This document shows, piece after piece, positions 50,266 through 60,416 of a stretch of DNA of 64,000 bases (positions within the stretch are counted from its first letter, which is position 1; each line of letters starts with the position of its first letter). This DNA is from Lentzea sp. NBRC 105346 (GTDB lineage: Bacteria > Actinomycetota > Actinomycetes > Mycobacteriales > Pseudonocardiaceae): the NCBI RefSeq assembly GCF_030269605.1, contig NZ_BSTQ01000018.1, positions 180,405 through 244,404 on the forward strand, written 5' to 3'. The translations under genes were made by a program, and so were the position numbers. The notes beneath the pieces were generated by a model. That model ran no database searches, was not told where the DNA came from, and saw nothing but the letters and a program-made list of their open reading frames with translations.

Positions 50266-51189
50266 GTGGGCCGCTACGTCCTGCGCAGGCTGTTCCAAAT
50301 GATCCCGGTGTTCATCGGGACGACGTTCCTGATCTATGCCCTGGTGTGGGCCGTGCCCGGTGACCCGTTCGCCGGGAAGTGCGGCGAACGCCCGTGCCCC
50401 GACCAGTACGTCTCAGCCATGCGCGCTCAGTTCAACATGGACGACCCGTTGGTCGTCCAGTACGGCAAGTACCTGCTCAACCTGCTGCAGGGTGACTTCG
50501 GCAAGACGTTCTCGGGCACCGAGGTCATCGACCGCATCTCGGTGACCTTCCCGGTCACCGTGCGGCTCGCGATCGTCGCGCTGATCATCGAGGCCATCAT
50601 CGGCATCTCCGCGGGCATCGTGAGCGGCCTGCGCAACCGGGGTTTCCTGGACAGCCTGGTCCTCGTGTCGACGTTGTTCCTCATCTCGCTTCCGGTGTTC
50701 GTCACGGGTTCGGTGATCCAGCTGGTGTTCGGCATCCAGCTGGGCTGGATCAGCCCGACCGTCAAGGGCACCGGCTTCGCCGACCTGATCGTTCCCGGCT
50801 TCGTGCTGGCCTCGCTGTCGATGGCGTATGTCGCCCGGCTGACGCGCGCCAGCATCGGCGAGTCCCGTCGCGCGGACTACGTGCGCACCGCCAACGCCAA
50901 GGGCCTGCCGGTGTCGCGGGTGGTCGGCGTGCACATGCTGCGCAACTCGCTGATCCCGGTGATCACCTTCCTCGGCACGGACCTCGGCGCCTTCATGGGC
51001 GGCGCGATCGTGACCGAGGGCATCTTCAACGTGCCCGGCATCGGCGGGCTCATCTACAAGTCCATCCAGACCAAGGAAGGCGTGATGGTCACCGGCCTGG
51101 TCACGCTGCTGGTGCTGGTGTACCTGCTGATGACCCTGCTGGTTGACCTGCTGTACGCCGTGCTCGACCCGAGGATTCGCTATGAGTGA
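50266..51189 (+). CDS. dppB: Peptide ABC transporter permease DppB
   Basis: A 307-residue permease of the DppB/OppB type. It has six hydrophobic segments, the N-terminal signature RYVLRRLFQMIPVFIGTTFLIYALV, and the EAA loop RADYVRTANAKGLPVSRVVGVHMLRN. GTG 50266 follows AGGGAG. Its end overlaps the start of dppC by 8 nt. It forms the translocation pore with DppC. Confidence 0.94.
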   Translation: MGRYVLRRLFQMIPVFIGTTFLIYALVWAVPGDPFAGKCGERPCPDQYVSAMRAQFNMDDPLVVQYGKYLLNLLQGDFGKTFSGTEVIDRISVTFPVTVRLAIVALIIEAIIGISAGIVSGLRNRGFLDSLVLVSTLFLISLPVFVTGSVIQLVFGIQLGWISPTVKGTGFADLIVPGFVLASLSMAYVARLTRASIGESRRADYVRTANAKGLPVSRVVGVHMLRNSLIPVITFLGTDLGAFMGGAIVTEGIFNVPGIGGLIYKSIQTKEGVMVTGLVTLLVLVYLLMTLLVDLLYAVLDPRIRYE

Positions 51190-52114
51190 CCCCACTGCCG
51201 CGACTTCCGAGGCGGTCGCCGAGGTAGGTGGCGGCGCCGCGCTCGGCAAGCCGCGCGGCCTGCTCGGTGACGCCTGGCGCGAGTTGCGCGTCCGCCCGTT
51301 GTTCTGGATCTCCGTCACGATCATCGCGATCGTGGTGCTGATCGCCCTGTTCCCCGGTCTGTTCACCCACGCGGACCCGAACCTGGGCATCCTGTCGCGC
51401 AGCCGCAAACCACCGTCGGGCGAGGCCTGGTTCGGCTATGACACGCAGGGCTACGACGTCTACGCGCGGGCGATCTACGGCACGCGCGCGTCGCTGCTCG
51501 TGGGGCTGTTGGCCACGGTCGGAGTGGTGATCCTCGGCTCCGTGTTCGGCATCCTGGCCGGCTTCTACGGCGGCTGGCTCGACGCGGTCCTGTCGCGCAT
51601 CTCCGACATCTTCGTCGGCATCCCGTTCGTGCTCGGCGCGATCGTCATCCTGACCTCGCTCAACACCGCGGGGAACACGAGTGGCGTGCGCATCGTGACG
51701 CTCGTGGTGCTGTCGATCGCCGCGCTGTCGTGGCCGGTGGCGATGCGGATCATGCGGTCCGCCGCGATCACCGCGAAGCAGCAGGACTACGTCAAGGCGG
51801 CGCGCGCGTTGGGCGCGAGCCCACGGCGGATCATCGTGCAGCACATGCTGCCCAACTGCCTCGCACCGGTGCTGGTGTACTCGACGATCGCGCTCGGCGC
51901 GTTCATCGGTGCGGAGGCGACGTTGTCCTACCTGGGCGTCGGTCTGCGAAACCCGGTGGTGTCGTGGGGCGTGATGATCAATGACGCGAAGGACTACATC
52001 CGGGTCGCGCCGCACGCGCTGCTGTTCCCGTCCGCTTTCCTCACCGTGACCGTGCTCGCCTTCGTGATGCTGGGTGACGCGGTGCGGGAGGCTCTCGACC
52101 CGAAGCTCAGGTGA
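51182..52114 (+). CDS. dppC: Peptide ABC transporter permease DppC
   Basis: A 310-residue permease of the DppC/OppC type. An N-terminal cytoplasmic stretch is followed by a first membrane segment near residue 45, then HADPNLGILSRSRKPPSGEAWFGYDTQGYDVYARAIYGTR (the usual N-terminal block, condensed) and the EAA loop KQQDYVKAARALGASPRRIIVQHMLPN. ATG 51182 overlaps dppB, so translation is coupled. dppD begins 6 nt after its stop. Confidence 0.94.
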   Translation: MSDPTAATSEAVAEVGGGAALGKPRGLLGDAWRELRVRPLFWISVTIIAIVVLIALFPGLFTHADPNLGILSRSRKPPSGEAWFGYDTQGYDVYARAIYGTRASLLVGLLATVGVVILGSVFGILAGFYGGWLDAVLSRISDIFVGIPFVLGAIVILTSLNTAGNTSGVRIVTLVVLSIAALSWPVAMRIMRSAAITAKQQDYVKAARALGASPRRIIVQHMLPNCLAPVLVYSTIALGAFIGAEATLSYLGVGLRNPVVSWGVMINDAKDYIRVAPHALLFPSAFLTVTVLAFVMLGDAVREALDPKLR

Positions 52115-52120
52115 GTTGTT

Positions 52121-53090
52121 GTGGCACTGCTCGAGGTCGAGGACCTGCACGTCGAGTTCCGCACGCGTGACGGCGTCGCGCGCGTGCTCAACGGCGTGAG
52201 CTACCACGTCGACGCCGGTGAAACCCTTGCGGTACTTGGTGAATCGGGTTCGGGAAAGTCGGTGACCGCGCAGGCGGTCATGGGCATCCTGGACACGCCG
52301 CCCGCGTTCGTCACGCACGGCGAGGTCCGGTTCAAGGACGAGGACCTGCTCAAGATGTCCGACGAGAAGCGTCGCGAGACGCGCGCGTCGGGCATCGCGA
52401 TGGTGTTCCAGGACGCGCTGTCCGCGCTCAACCCCGTGTTCACCGTGGGGTTCCAGATCGAGGAACAGCTGCGGGTCCGCCGGGGGATGAGCAAGGCCGA
52501 CGCCCGCAAGCGGGCGATCGAGCTGCTCGACCAGGTCAAGATTCCCAATGCGGCACAACGGGTCCGCGAGTACCCGCACCAGTTCTCGGGTGGCATGCGG
52601 CAGCGCGCGATGATCGCGATGTCGCTCGCGCTGGACCCCGAGGTGCTGATCGCCGACGAGCCGACCACCGCGCTCGACGTGACGGTGCAGGCGCAGATCA
52701 TGGACCTGCTCGCGGAGCTCCAGCGCGAGCGCAAGATGGCGATGATCCTGATCACCCACGACCTGGGCGTCGTCGCCGAGGTCGCGGACCGCATCGCGGT
52801 GATGTACGCGGGCCGGATCGTCGAGCAGGCGGACGCGGTGACGTTGTTCCGCACGCCCGGCCACCCGTACACCGCGGCGTTGATGGACTCCATGCCGAGG
52901 CTGGACCAGAAGGGCACGGAGCTGAACACCATCAAGGGCCTGCCGCCGAACCTGCTGAAGATCCCGTCCGGCTGCCCGTTCCATCCGCGTTGCCCGCGCA
53001 GGCAGGACATCTGCTCGGTCGACGTACCGCGCCAGCACAACCTGGGCCTCGGGCACGTGAGCGCCTGCCACTTCGCCGAGGAGGTCGTCG

Positions 53091-53098
<8 letters not shown>
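52121..53098 (+). CDS. dppD: Peptide ABC transporter ATPase DppD
   Basis: A 325-residue ATPase: Walker A GESGSGKSV, signature FSGGMRQR, Walker B VLIADEPTTALD. The C-terminal oligopeptide/dipeptide region has SGCPFHPRCPRRQDIC, a four-cysteine-type motif seen in DppD/OppD. It starts 6 nt after dppC and its stop overlaps dppF by 8 nt. It powers import together with DppF. Confidence 0.94.
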
Positions 53099-54092
<994 letters not shown>

Positions 54093-54103
54093 GCTCGCGC
54101 TTC

Positions 54104-54141
54104 CAGGTGCCCCGCCCGGCTTCGGCCGTGCGGGGCACCTG
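54104..54141 (+). terminator. Terminator of the dpp operon
   Basis: CAGGTGCCCCGC (54104-54115) pairs with GCGGGGCACCTG (54130-54141). Inside, CGGC-TTCG-GCCG continues the stem after one mismatch, giving a stable UUCG-capped hairpin. Confidence 0.85.
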
Positions 54142-54198
54142 TGTGTTCACCGTGTGCGTCCCCACCCGCTCGGCGGCTTGCCGCCACCCGTCCGGTCT

Positions 54199-54221
54199 AG
54201 TTGCTTACTAACCAAGTAACT
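54199..54221 (+). promoter_or_regulatory. Imperfect palindrome and direct repeat before secreted protein
   Basis: AGTTGCTT (54199-54206) and AAGTAACT (54214-54221) are inverted with one mismatch. TCTAGTTG occurs at 54196-54203 and again at 54227-54234. The AT-rich context in a GC-rich region suggests a promoter/operator for the 54321 gene. Confidence 0.35.
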
Positions 54222-54320
54222 GTGGATCTAGTTGGACCCTGCCCCAACGGCGGTATCCCGACGCAATTGCTGCTGACTACTTTTCATCGCGTTCGGTCAT
54301 CCTTTCCTGGGGAGGTTGCG

Positions 54321-54710
54321 ATGAAGAAACGTCTCATTCTGCTCGCGTTCGGAATAATCGCCGCACTGTTCGCCACCGCAATGCCCGCAAGCGCGTCGTC
54401 GGCGGGCCTTTCCGGCTCACTGCGCAAAGGTCAGTGGGTCCATTACGGCACCCAGCGCACCATCAGCGTCAGCGGCACGCACATCTTCGTGAAGAAGACC
54501 GACGGCCCGGAGCTCGACGTCAAGTGGCGTCGCTGCGCCGGTGGAGCCGAGGGTTCGCCGGTCCGCCTGCAGAACGCCGACCCGACTCCTCGAATTCGCA
54601 TCGGGTCGAACTTCCGTTCTGGAACCGTTTTCTGCCTGTCCGCGAAGAGTCATGGCAACAACACCACGGACACGTGGAACGGCACCGTCTGGTGGAATGT
54701 GACCTCCTGA
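54321..54710 (+). CDS. Small secreted protein of unknown function
   Basis: A 129-residue protein with a signal peptide (about 1-26, cleaved after ASA). The ~100-residue mature part has two cysteines (RRCAGG, VFCLSA) and is rich in Gly, Thr and Trp (QWVHYG, TWNGTVWWNVTS). GGGGAGG lies 5 nt before ATG 54321. The frame also extends to 54201, but upstream sequence is not signal-like. No family recognised. Confidence 0.8.
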   Translation: MKKRLILLAFGIIAALFATAMPASASSAGLSGSLRKGQWVHYGTQRTISVSGTHIFVKKTDGPELDVKWRRCAGGAEGSPVRLQNADPTPRIRIGSNFRSGTVFCLSAKSHGNNTTDTWNGTVWWNVTS

Positions 54711-54728
54711 TTGGAATTGGTGCGGCCG

Positions 54729-55199
54729 ATGAGGTACTTCTGTTTCTTGCTGCTCTTTCTGGCGGGGTGCGGAACCGCCCGGTCGGCCGCACCTTCCACC
54801 GTGCTCGACGCCGACGGCTATGCGGCCGAGGTGCGTTCGACCTACCCGAAGATGCGGTGGCCGGCGGACGTCCGGCCCGACCTGGACGCGTTGATCACGG
54901 CGACGACGCCGCCGCCGGACGAGGCGATCCAGCCCGGCCTGTCGCGGCAGGTGCTGGGCGTGGTCAACACGTGCGCCTGGTACCGGTCCTGGGACGCCGC
55001 GACCGGCCGGGGTGACGCCGAGCAGGCGAAGGCGGGGCTGCGGGTGATCACCGACGTGGTCACGCAGTACCCGCCGGAGGTGGACAGGGCGGGGCGCGAC
55101 TACGTGCGTGATGCGGCCGCCCACGCCGCGGACGGCAACCCCGACCTGGTCCGCGACTACGTCGAGGCCAACTGCTTCGACACCAAGTGGTCCTCCTAG
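54729..55199 (+). CDS. Small lipoprotein of unknown function
   Basis: A 156-residue lipoprotein (lipobox LFLAGC, Cys14 of the ATG 54729 start). The mature part is mostly helical by composition, with two cysteines (NTCAWYR, EANCFDT), and includes STYPKMRWPADV and a RGDAEQAKAGLRV block. It is 18 nt downstream of the small secreted protein gene and may be co-transcribed. The stop overlaps the convergent carboxypeptidase stop. No family recognised. Confidence 0.8.
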   Translation: MRYFCFLLLFLAGCGTARSAAPSTVLDADGYAAEVRSTYPKMRWPADVRPDLDALITATTPPPDEAIQPGLSRQVLGVVNTCAWYRSWDAATGRGDAEQAKAGLRVITDVVTQYPPEVDRAGRDYVRDAAAHAADGNPDLVRDYVEANCFDTKWSS

Positions 55200-56650
55200 A
55201 CGTTCGAGGAGCCGCGGACGAACTTCGCCAGGTCCGCCGACTGGTCGATCCGCGACTGCTCGTGCACGTACATCATGTGACCGGCCGGGTAGTAGGCCGA
55301 CTCGATGTTCGAGTGCAGCTCCTGCGGGATCGAGAGGTGCGCGACCATGTGCTCGGCCGCGAAGTACGGCGTCGCGCCGTCGTAGTAGCCGAACGCGATG
55401 TGCACCTTCAGGTGCGGGTTGGCGCGCATGGCGGCGGCGAGCTTGCCGGCCACGGTCACGTGGGCACCCTCGAACTCCTTGTACGACCAGGGATGCACGG
55501 CCCGCGAGATGATCTCGTACGGCAGGTCGTTGTGGTATCCGAGCTCCGCGTTCAGGTAGTGGTTCATCGCCGCGGTGTACGGGCCCATGATCGCGGAGAA
55601 CGACGGGTCGTCGGTGAGTGCCTCGCGCGCGTAGTCGTTGTCCCAGCCGGAGAACCGGCCGTCCAGCCGGCCGACCGTGCGGCGCTGGTCGCGCAGCAGC
55701 TCGGTGAAGAAGCGCAGGTGCTCGATGCGCAGGTTGACGCGGTCGACGTAGTCCTCGGAAAGACCGGTCAGCTTCGCCAGTCTCGCGACGAAACCAGCGC
55801 GTTCCTCAGTGGACAGTCGCGATCCGCGCGCGAGGGCGAACGGGTAGTCGCGCGAGGCGAACTCCTCGGACTCGGCGAGCGCCGCGTGCAGGGAACCCTC
55901 GATCTTGCCGTGGTAGTGGGCGATCGCGGTGTAGGTCGGCAGGAACAGCGAGTACCCGAGGTCGTGGCCCTCGTTGAACTCCAGCGTCGCGAAGTCGAGC
56001 ACGGACGAGATGAGCATGAGCCCGTTGAGGAACATGCCGTAGCGCGTCTGCAGGTGCTCGGCGAGCCCGGCCGCGCGCAGCGTGCCGTACGACTCGCCGG
56101 CGAGGAACTTCGGCGACATCCAGCGGCCGTTGCGCGAGGTCCACAGCCGGATCACCTCGCCGACGGACTCGATGTCGGTCTGGAAGCCGTGGTAGTCGGC
56201 GGGCTTCTCGCCCTTCAGCGCGCGCGAGTAGCCGGTCGACACCGGGTCGATGAACACCAGGTCGCTGTCGGCGAGCAGGGTTTCCGGGTTGTCCGCGATG
56301 CCGTACGGCGGCGGGGTCAGCGAGCCGACGTCACCCGACAGCACGCGGCGCGGTCCGAGGAGCCCGAGGTGCAGCCACACGCTGGACGAGCCCGGCCCGC
56401 CGTTGAACGCGAACGTCACCGGCCGCTTCGCCGGGTCGGCGTCGTCGAGCGTGTAGGCGGTCACGAAGACCTCGGCCTTCGGCTTGTGCCCGTCGAACGC
56501 GCCGTCGGTCAGCACCTCCTCCTTGAGGACCATCCGCCCGGTCGTCGCGGTGTAGTTCAACTTGCGCCGCTTGACGGTGATGCTGTGCTGGGTGGTGACC
56601 AGATCATCGGCAGGCGGCGGGGTCGGCTCGGCCTTCGTCTCCTCGGACAT
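55196..56650 (-). CDS. Serine carboxypeptidase-like protein (S10)
   Basis: A 484-residue alpha/beta-hydrolase-fold protein of the S10 carboxypeptidase type: oxyanion FNGGPGSSS, nucleophile in AGESYGT, Asp in FGYYDGATPY, His in YYPAGHMMYV. No signal peptide is visible, which is unusual for this mostly exported family. ATG 56650 has no ribosome binding site, but TAATGT ends 7 nt upstream on the minus strand, so it may be leaderless. Only 9 bp separate it from the divergent glycosylase start. Confidence 0.9.
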   Translation of the reverse strand: MSEETKAEPTPPPADDLVTTQHSITVKRRKLNYTATTGRMVLKEEVLTDGAFDGHKPKAEVFVTAYTLDDADPAKRPVTFAFNGGPGSSSVWLHLGLLGPRRVLSGDVGSLTPPPYGIADNPETLLADSDLVFIDPVSTGYSRALKGEKPADYHGFQTDIESVGEVIRLWTSRNGRWMSPKFLAGESYGTLRAAGLAEHLQTRYGMFLNGLMLISSVLDFATLEFNEGHDLGYSLFLPTYTAIAHYHGKIEGSLHAALAESEEFASRDYPFALARGSRLSTEERAGFVARLAKLTGLSEDYVDRVNLRIEHLRFFTELLRDQRRTVGRLDGRFSGWDNDYAREALTDDPSFSAIMGPYTAAMNHYLNAELGYHNDLPYEIISRAVHPWSYKEFEGAHVTVAGKLAAAMRANPHLKVHIAFGYYDGATPYFAAEHMVAHLSIPQELHSNIESAYYPAGHMMYVHEQSRIDQSADLAKFVRGSSNV

Positions 56651-56659
56651 GGGAGCGAC

Positions 56660-57313
56660 ATTACGGAACTCGACGAGCGAATAACGGCGTGCCGCGCGTG
56701 TCCACGCCTGGTGGCATGGCGCGAGGAGGTCGCCCGCGTGAAACGCGCCGCGTTCGCCTCGGAGGAGTACTGGGGCCGCCCGGTGCCGGGCTTCGGCCCG
56801 ATGGACGCGGCACTGCTGATCGTCGGCCTGGCGCCGGCCGCGCACGGCGCGAACCGCACCGGCCGCATGTTCACCGGCGACCGTTCGGGGGACTTCCTGT
56901 ACCGGGCGATGTTCAACGTCGGCCTCGCGTCCCAGCCCACCGCCACGCACATCGGCGACGGCCTGACGTTGCACGGCGTGCGGATCACCGCGCCCGTCCA
57001 CTGCGCGCCACCGGGCAACAAGCCCACGCCGGAGGAGCGGGACAACTGCCGCATGTGGCTCGAGGAGGAGTTCGCGCTGCTCCGGCCCACGCTTCGAGCC
57101 GTTCTCGTGCTCGGGGCGTTCGGGTGGAACGCCCTGATGCCGGTCCTGGGCAACCCGCGGCCGCGGCCGAAGTTCGGGCACGGCGTGGAGGTCGAACTGG
57201 CCGGGCTGCGCGTGTTCGGCTCGTTCCACGTGAGCCAGCAGAACACGTTCACCGGCCGCCTGACGCCCGCGATGCTCGAGGATGTCCTCCGGCGCGCCAA
57301 GGATGCATGCTGA
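56660..57313 (+). CDS. Uracil-DNA glycosylase family 5 (UdgB)
   Basis: A 217-residue Fe-S uracil/hypoxanthine-DNA glycosylase. The first cluster cysteines are in ACRACP (residues 11 and 14), the others in HCAPPGN and DNCRMW. Active-site blocks are LIVGLAPAAHGANRTGRMFTGD and GSFHVSQQNTFTGRLT. The only start that keeps the N-terminal cysteines without antisense overlap is ATT 56660, reading (M)TELDERITACRACP, with GGGAG 4 nt upstream. An in-frame GTG around 56583 would overlap the divergent gene by ~65 nt. The assigned start is therefore unusual; the product call is firm. Confidence 0.88.
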   Translation: MTELDERITACRACPRLVAWREEVARVKRAAFASEEYWGRPVPGFGPMDAALLIVGLAPAAHGANRTGRMFTGDRSGDFLYRAMFNVGLASQPTATHIGDGLTLHGVRITAPVHCAPPGNKPTPEERDNCRMWLEEEFALLRPTLRAVLVLGAFGWNALMPVLGNPRPRPKFGHGVEVELAGLRVFGSFHVSQQNTFTGRLTPAMLEDVLRRAKDAC

Positions 57314-57317
57314 TCCC

Positions 57318-57908
57318 ATGAGGGCACGCGTCGGTGTGGTCGTGGCAGCCTTGCTGCTGGTGATCATCGCCGCGCGCGGCCGCTCCCCGGTCGTCTTCCA
57401 CCCGCCGCCGAAGGACCCGGACGTCCGCGACACCCTCACCCCCGGCCCGCAGGCACCCCAGAGCGACGTGAGCACCGAGGGCAGCGGCGTCCCGTTCCTC
57501 ATCCTGCTGCTCGTCGTCGCCGGGTTCGTCGTGTTCGGACTGATCGGCATGGCCCTCGCGATCAGCTTCACCCGGCGCCGGACGCGCGGGGAACGCGGTG
57601 TGGAGATCGTCGAGCGGGAAACCCCGGCCGCACCGAGCTTCCAGCACCAGGTCGCGCGGGCGTTGATCGAGATCAGGAGCGACCGGCCGCCCAAGGACGC
57701 GGTGATCGCGGCCTGGCTCACCCTGGAGGAAGCGCATCCGCGCGAGCCGCACCAGACGCCGACCGAGTTCACGACGACGCTGCCCGCGGACACGAAGACC
57801 CTGCGCGAGCTGTACCAGCGGGCCAGGTTCAGCGACGAGCCGATCACCGCGGAGCACGCGAGCCAGGCCGAGCGTGAGCTGGAGCGGATCATCCGGGAGC
57901 TGGCATGA
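57318..57908 (+). CDS. DUF4129 domain membrane protein
   Basis: A 196-residue protein: N-terminal membrane segment (about 4-20), outside loop, second segment (about 57-80), then a cytoplasmic DUF4129 domain with VIAAWLTLEEAHPREPHQTPTEFT and LYQRARFSDEPITAEHASQAE. It heads a unit of five genes whose ends overlap by 4 nt each. DUF4129 proteins commonly accompany MoxR and DUF58 proteins. Confidence 0.85.
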   Translation: MRARVGVVVAALLLVIIAARGRSPVVFHPPPKDPDVRDTLTPGPQAPQSDVSTEGSGVPFLILLLVVAGFVVFGLIGMALAISFTRRRTRGERGVEIVERETPAAPSFQHQVARALIEIRSDRPPKDAVIAAWLTLEEAHPREPHQTPTEFTTTLPADTKTLRELYQRARFSDEPITAEHASQAERELERIIRELA

Positions 57909-58255
57909 GGACGTTGATCGTGCTCGTCACGGCCGTGGCCGCCGGGCTGGCGCTGTGGCGGTTCGGCGCGGATCCGTTGTGGGCCATCGTGCTCGCCGTG
58001 CCGCCCGCGGCGCTCGCGCTCGTGGCGACGTACCTGCCGAAGGCGACGGACGTCGTGTGGCTGCCGCCGCCCGAGCCGCCCAGCTCGATCGCCAGCGTGC
58101 AGGCCAGCACGCTGGCCACGCGGCTCGCGCAGGCCGCCGGCGACGAGACGCGGTTCCGGGAACGGGTCCAGCCGCGGCTGCGCAAGCTCGGGATCGAGAC
58201 GAACGTACTGCCGGAGCCGCACGAACTCGCCGAGATGCTCAGGAGAGTCGAGTGA
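57905..58255 (+). CDS. Small membrane protein of the MoxR operon
   Basis: A 116-residue protein with two hydrophobic segments (about 3-20 and 25-43) and a charged C-terminal tail (LATRLAQAAGDETRFRERVQPRLRKLGIE condensed). It overlaps DUF4129 upstream (ATGA) and MoxR downstream (GTGA). No domain name is recognised; it is a regular companion in actinobacterial MoxR/DUF58 clusters. Confidence 0.8.
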   Translation: MRTLIVLVTAVAAGLALWRFGADPLWAIVLAVPPAALALVATYLPKATDVVWLPPPEPPSSIASVQASTLATRLAQAAGDETRFRERVQPRLRKLGIETNVLPEPHELAEMLRRVE

Positions 58256-59193
58256 CCATCGCGCTCGAAGCCAAGTCCGTGCTCGACGAGGTCGGCAAGG
58301 TCGTCGTGGGCCGCGAACGCGCGCTCAGGCTGACCCTCGCCGCCATCCTCGCCGGCGGGCACGTGTTGCTGGAGGACGTGCCGGGCCTGGGCAAGACGCT
58401 GATCGCGCGCAGCTTGGCGCAGGCTCTGCACCTCGACTTCAAACGCCTGCAGTGCACGCCCGACCTGCTGCCCGCCGACGTCACCGGCTCGTTCCTCTAC
58501 GACCCGGCCGGGCGTGACTTCACGTTCCGGCCCGGCCCGGTGTTCACCGGGCTGCTGCTCGCCGACGAGATCAACCGCACGCCGCCGAAGACCCAGTCCG
58601 CGCTGCTGGAGGCCATGCAGGAACGGCAGGTCACCGTCGAGGGCCGCACGTTCCCGCTGAAGCGGCCGTTCCACGTGCTGGCCACCGCGAACCCGATCGA
58701 GTACGAGGGCACCTACCCGTTGCCCGAGGCGCAGCTCGACCGGTTCCTGCTGCGCATCGACATCGGCTACCCGCCGGTGGACGACGAGGTCGAGGTGCTG
58801 CGCCGCCGCATCGCGCGGCAGCGGGAGGAGACCGAGGTTCCGCCCGTCCTCACCGAGAACCGGCTCGACGAGCTGCAACAGGAGCTCGAACGGACCACAG
58901 TGGACGATGACGTGCTGCGGTACTGCGTCGACCTGGCACGGGCGACGCGCGGCCACCCGGCGGTCGAGGTCGGCGCGTCACCGCGGGGTGCGCAGGCGCT
59001 CGTCCTGGTGTCCCGTGCGCTGGCCACAATGGACGGACGTGCGTACGTGCTTCCCGAGGACGTCAAGGAATGCGCGGTCCCGGCGCTCGCGCACCGGCTC
59101 ACGCTTCGGCCCGAGACGTGGACGTCGGGCGTCACCGGCACCGAGGTCGTCGAGGAGCTGCTCGGGCAGGTCCCCGGCCCGCCGAGCTCGTGA
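58252..59193 (+). CDS. MoxR family AAA+ ATPase
   Basis: A 313-residue MoxR ATPase: Walker A EDVPGLGKT (about 42-50), Walker B LLLADEINRTPPK, sensor 1 ATANPIEYEGTYPLPEAQLDRF, arginine finger and sensor 2 in the C-terminal AAA lid (VGASPRGAQALVLVSRA). It is a chaperone-like ATPase that usually activates VWA or metal-containing partners. The adjacent DUF58 protein is the likely partner. Confidence 0.93.
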   Translation: MTIALEAKSVLDEVGKVVVGRERALRLTLAAILAGGHVLLEDVPGLGKTLIARSLAQALHLDFKRLQCTPDLLPADVTGSFLYDPAGRDFTFRPGPVFTGLLLADEINRTPPKTQSALLEAMQERQVTVEGRTFPLKRPFHVLATANPIEYEGTYPLPEAQLDRFLLRIDIGYPPVDDEVEVLRRRIARQREETEVPPVLTENRLDELQQELERTTVDDDVLRYCVDLARATRGHPAVEVGASPRGAQALVLVSRALATMDGRAYVLPEDVKECAVPALAHRLTLRPETWTSGVTGTEVVEELLGQVPGPPSS

Positions 59194-60416
59194 ACAGACC
59201 GGCGCGGATCATGCGGGCCCTGGCCGAGAGCCGGGGTGCGCACTGGCACGCGACCGACGCGCTGATCCGCGCCGCGCTGCTCGGCGGCGGGTTCGTCGCC
59301 GCGGGGGCGTTGCTGCACCACGCCGGGCTGGTGCTGCTCGGCACGCCGTTGCTGCTCAGCCTCATGTTCGCGAGAAGGCCGACCGGTACGCCTGCCGTGA
59401 CAGTGAAACCCTTGCCGCGGACGGCCGAACCGGGCACGGCGCACACCGTCGCGGAGGTCGAGCCGGCCGACACGGAACTCGTCGTGGTGCGCCTGCCGGG
59501 TGAGACGAAGGCGTTGGCCGCGACCACGGAGCCGATCCCGGTCGAGGTCCGGCGGGACGCCTGGGGACCGGGCGTCGACCTGCGGCTCGACCACCTCTTC
59601 GCCGGGCCGGACGCGTTGCACGTCTACGGCCCGATCGTCGGCGTCGAGCACACGCGGACCGTGCTCCCGCCGCTGCAGTACTTCCCGGCCGGGCCGTTGC
59701 CCCCGCGCGCGGCGGGGCTGGTCGGCGCGCACCGCTCGCCAAGGCCCGGCGACTCGACCGAGCTGCGCGACATCCGGGCGTTCCAGCCCGGCGACCGGTT
59801 GCGCCGCATCGACTGGCGGATCTCCCTGCGCACCGGCGCGTTGCACGTGCGTGAGCGGCACGCCGAGGCCGACGCGGAGATCGTGCTCGCGATCGACACG
59901 CGCAGCGACGTCGAGCAGGACGTCGGCCGGTGGGCGGCCGTCACGTACGGCACGACGACCCGGCCCGGCGGCAGCCTCGACCGGGCCGTGCGCACCGCGG
60001 CGTCGCTCGCGGCGAGCCACCTGCGGCAGGGCGATCGGGTGTCGCTCGTCGACCTCGGCCGGCCGCAGCTCAACGTGCGGTCGGGCGTCGGCAGGCGGCA
60101 CCTGCTGCGGTTGCGCAACCAGCTCGTCGTGTGTGCGCGGTCCGCGGGCTGGGCGCAGCGGCCGTTCCTGCCGCACGTGCCCTACGGATCGGTGATCGTG
60201 CTGCTGTCGCCGTTCCTGGACGACGCGGTCAGCGAGATCGCGATCCACGCCGCGCGGCGCGGCCACCTCGTGCTCGCCGTGGACACGCTGCCGCAGCCGT
60301 TGAAACCGGACACCGAGGAGCCGTGGGGCGAACCGGCCGCGGAGCTGATCGCGGCCGAGCACCGGGTGCGCACGAAGCTCATGGCCCGGCACGGGGTGGT
60401 GATCACGCCGTGGTGA
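59190..60416 (+). CDS. DUF58 domain protein
   Basis: A 408-residue membrane protein. Two hydrophobic segments lie near 28-60, then a beta-rich region, then the DUF58/VWA-like domain with LRDIRAFQPGDRLRRIDWRISLRTGALHVRE and the MIDAS-like AIDTRSD. It overlaps MoxR by 4 nt (GTGA). It probably serves as the MoxR substrate at the membrane. Confidence 0.9.
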   Translation: MNRPARIMRALAESRGAHWHATDALIRAALLGGGFVAAGALLHHAGLVLLGTPLLLSLMFARRPTGTPAVTVKPLPRTAEPGTAHTVAEVEPADTELVVVRLPGETKALAATTEPIPVEVRRDAWGPGVDLRLDHLFAGPDALHVYGPIVGVEHTRTVLPPLQYFPAGPLPPRAAGLVGAHRSPRPGDSTELRDIRAFQPGDRLRRIDWRISLRTGALHVRERHAEADAEIVLAIDTRSDVEQDVGRWAAVTYGTTTRPGGSLDRAVRTAASLAASHLRQGDRVSLVDLGRPQLNVRSGVGRRHLLRLRNQLVVCARSAGWAQRPFLPHVPYGSVIVLLSPFLDDAVSEIAIHAARRGHLVLAVDTLPQPLKPDTEEPWGEPAAELIAAEHRVRTKLMARHGVVITPW

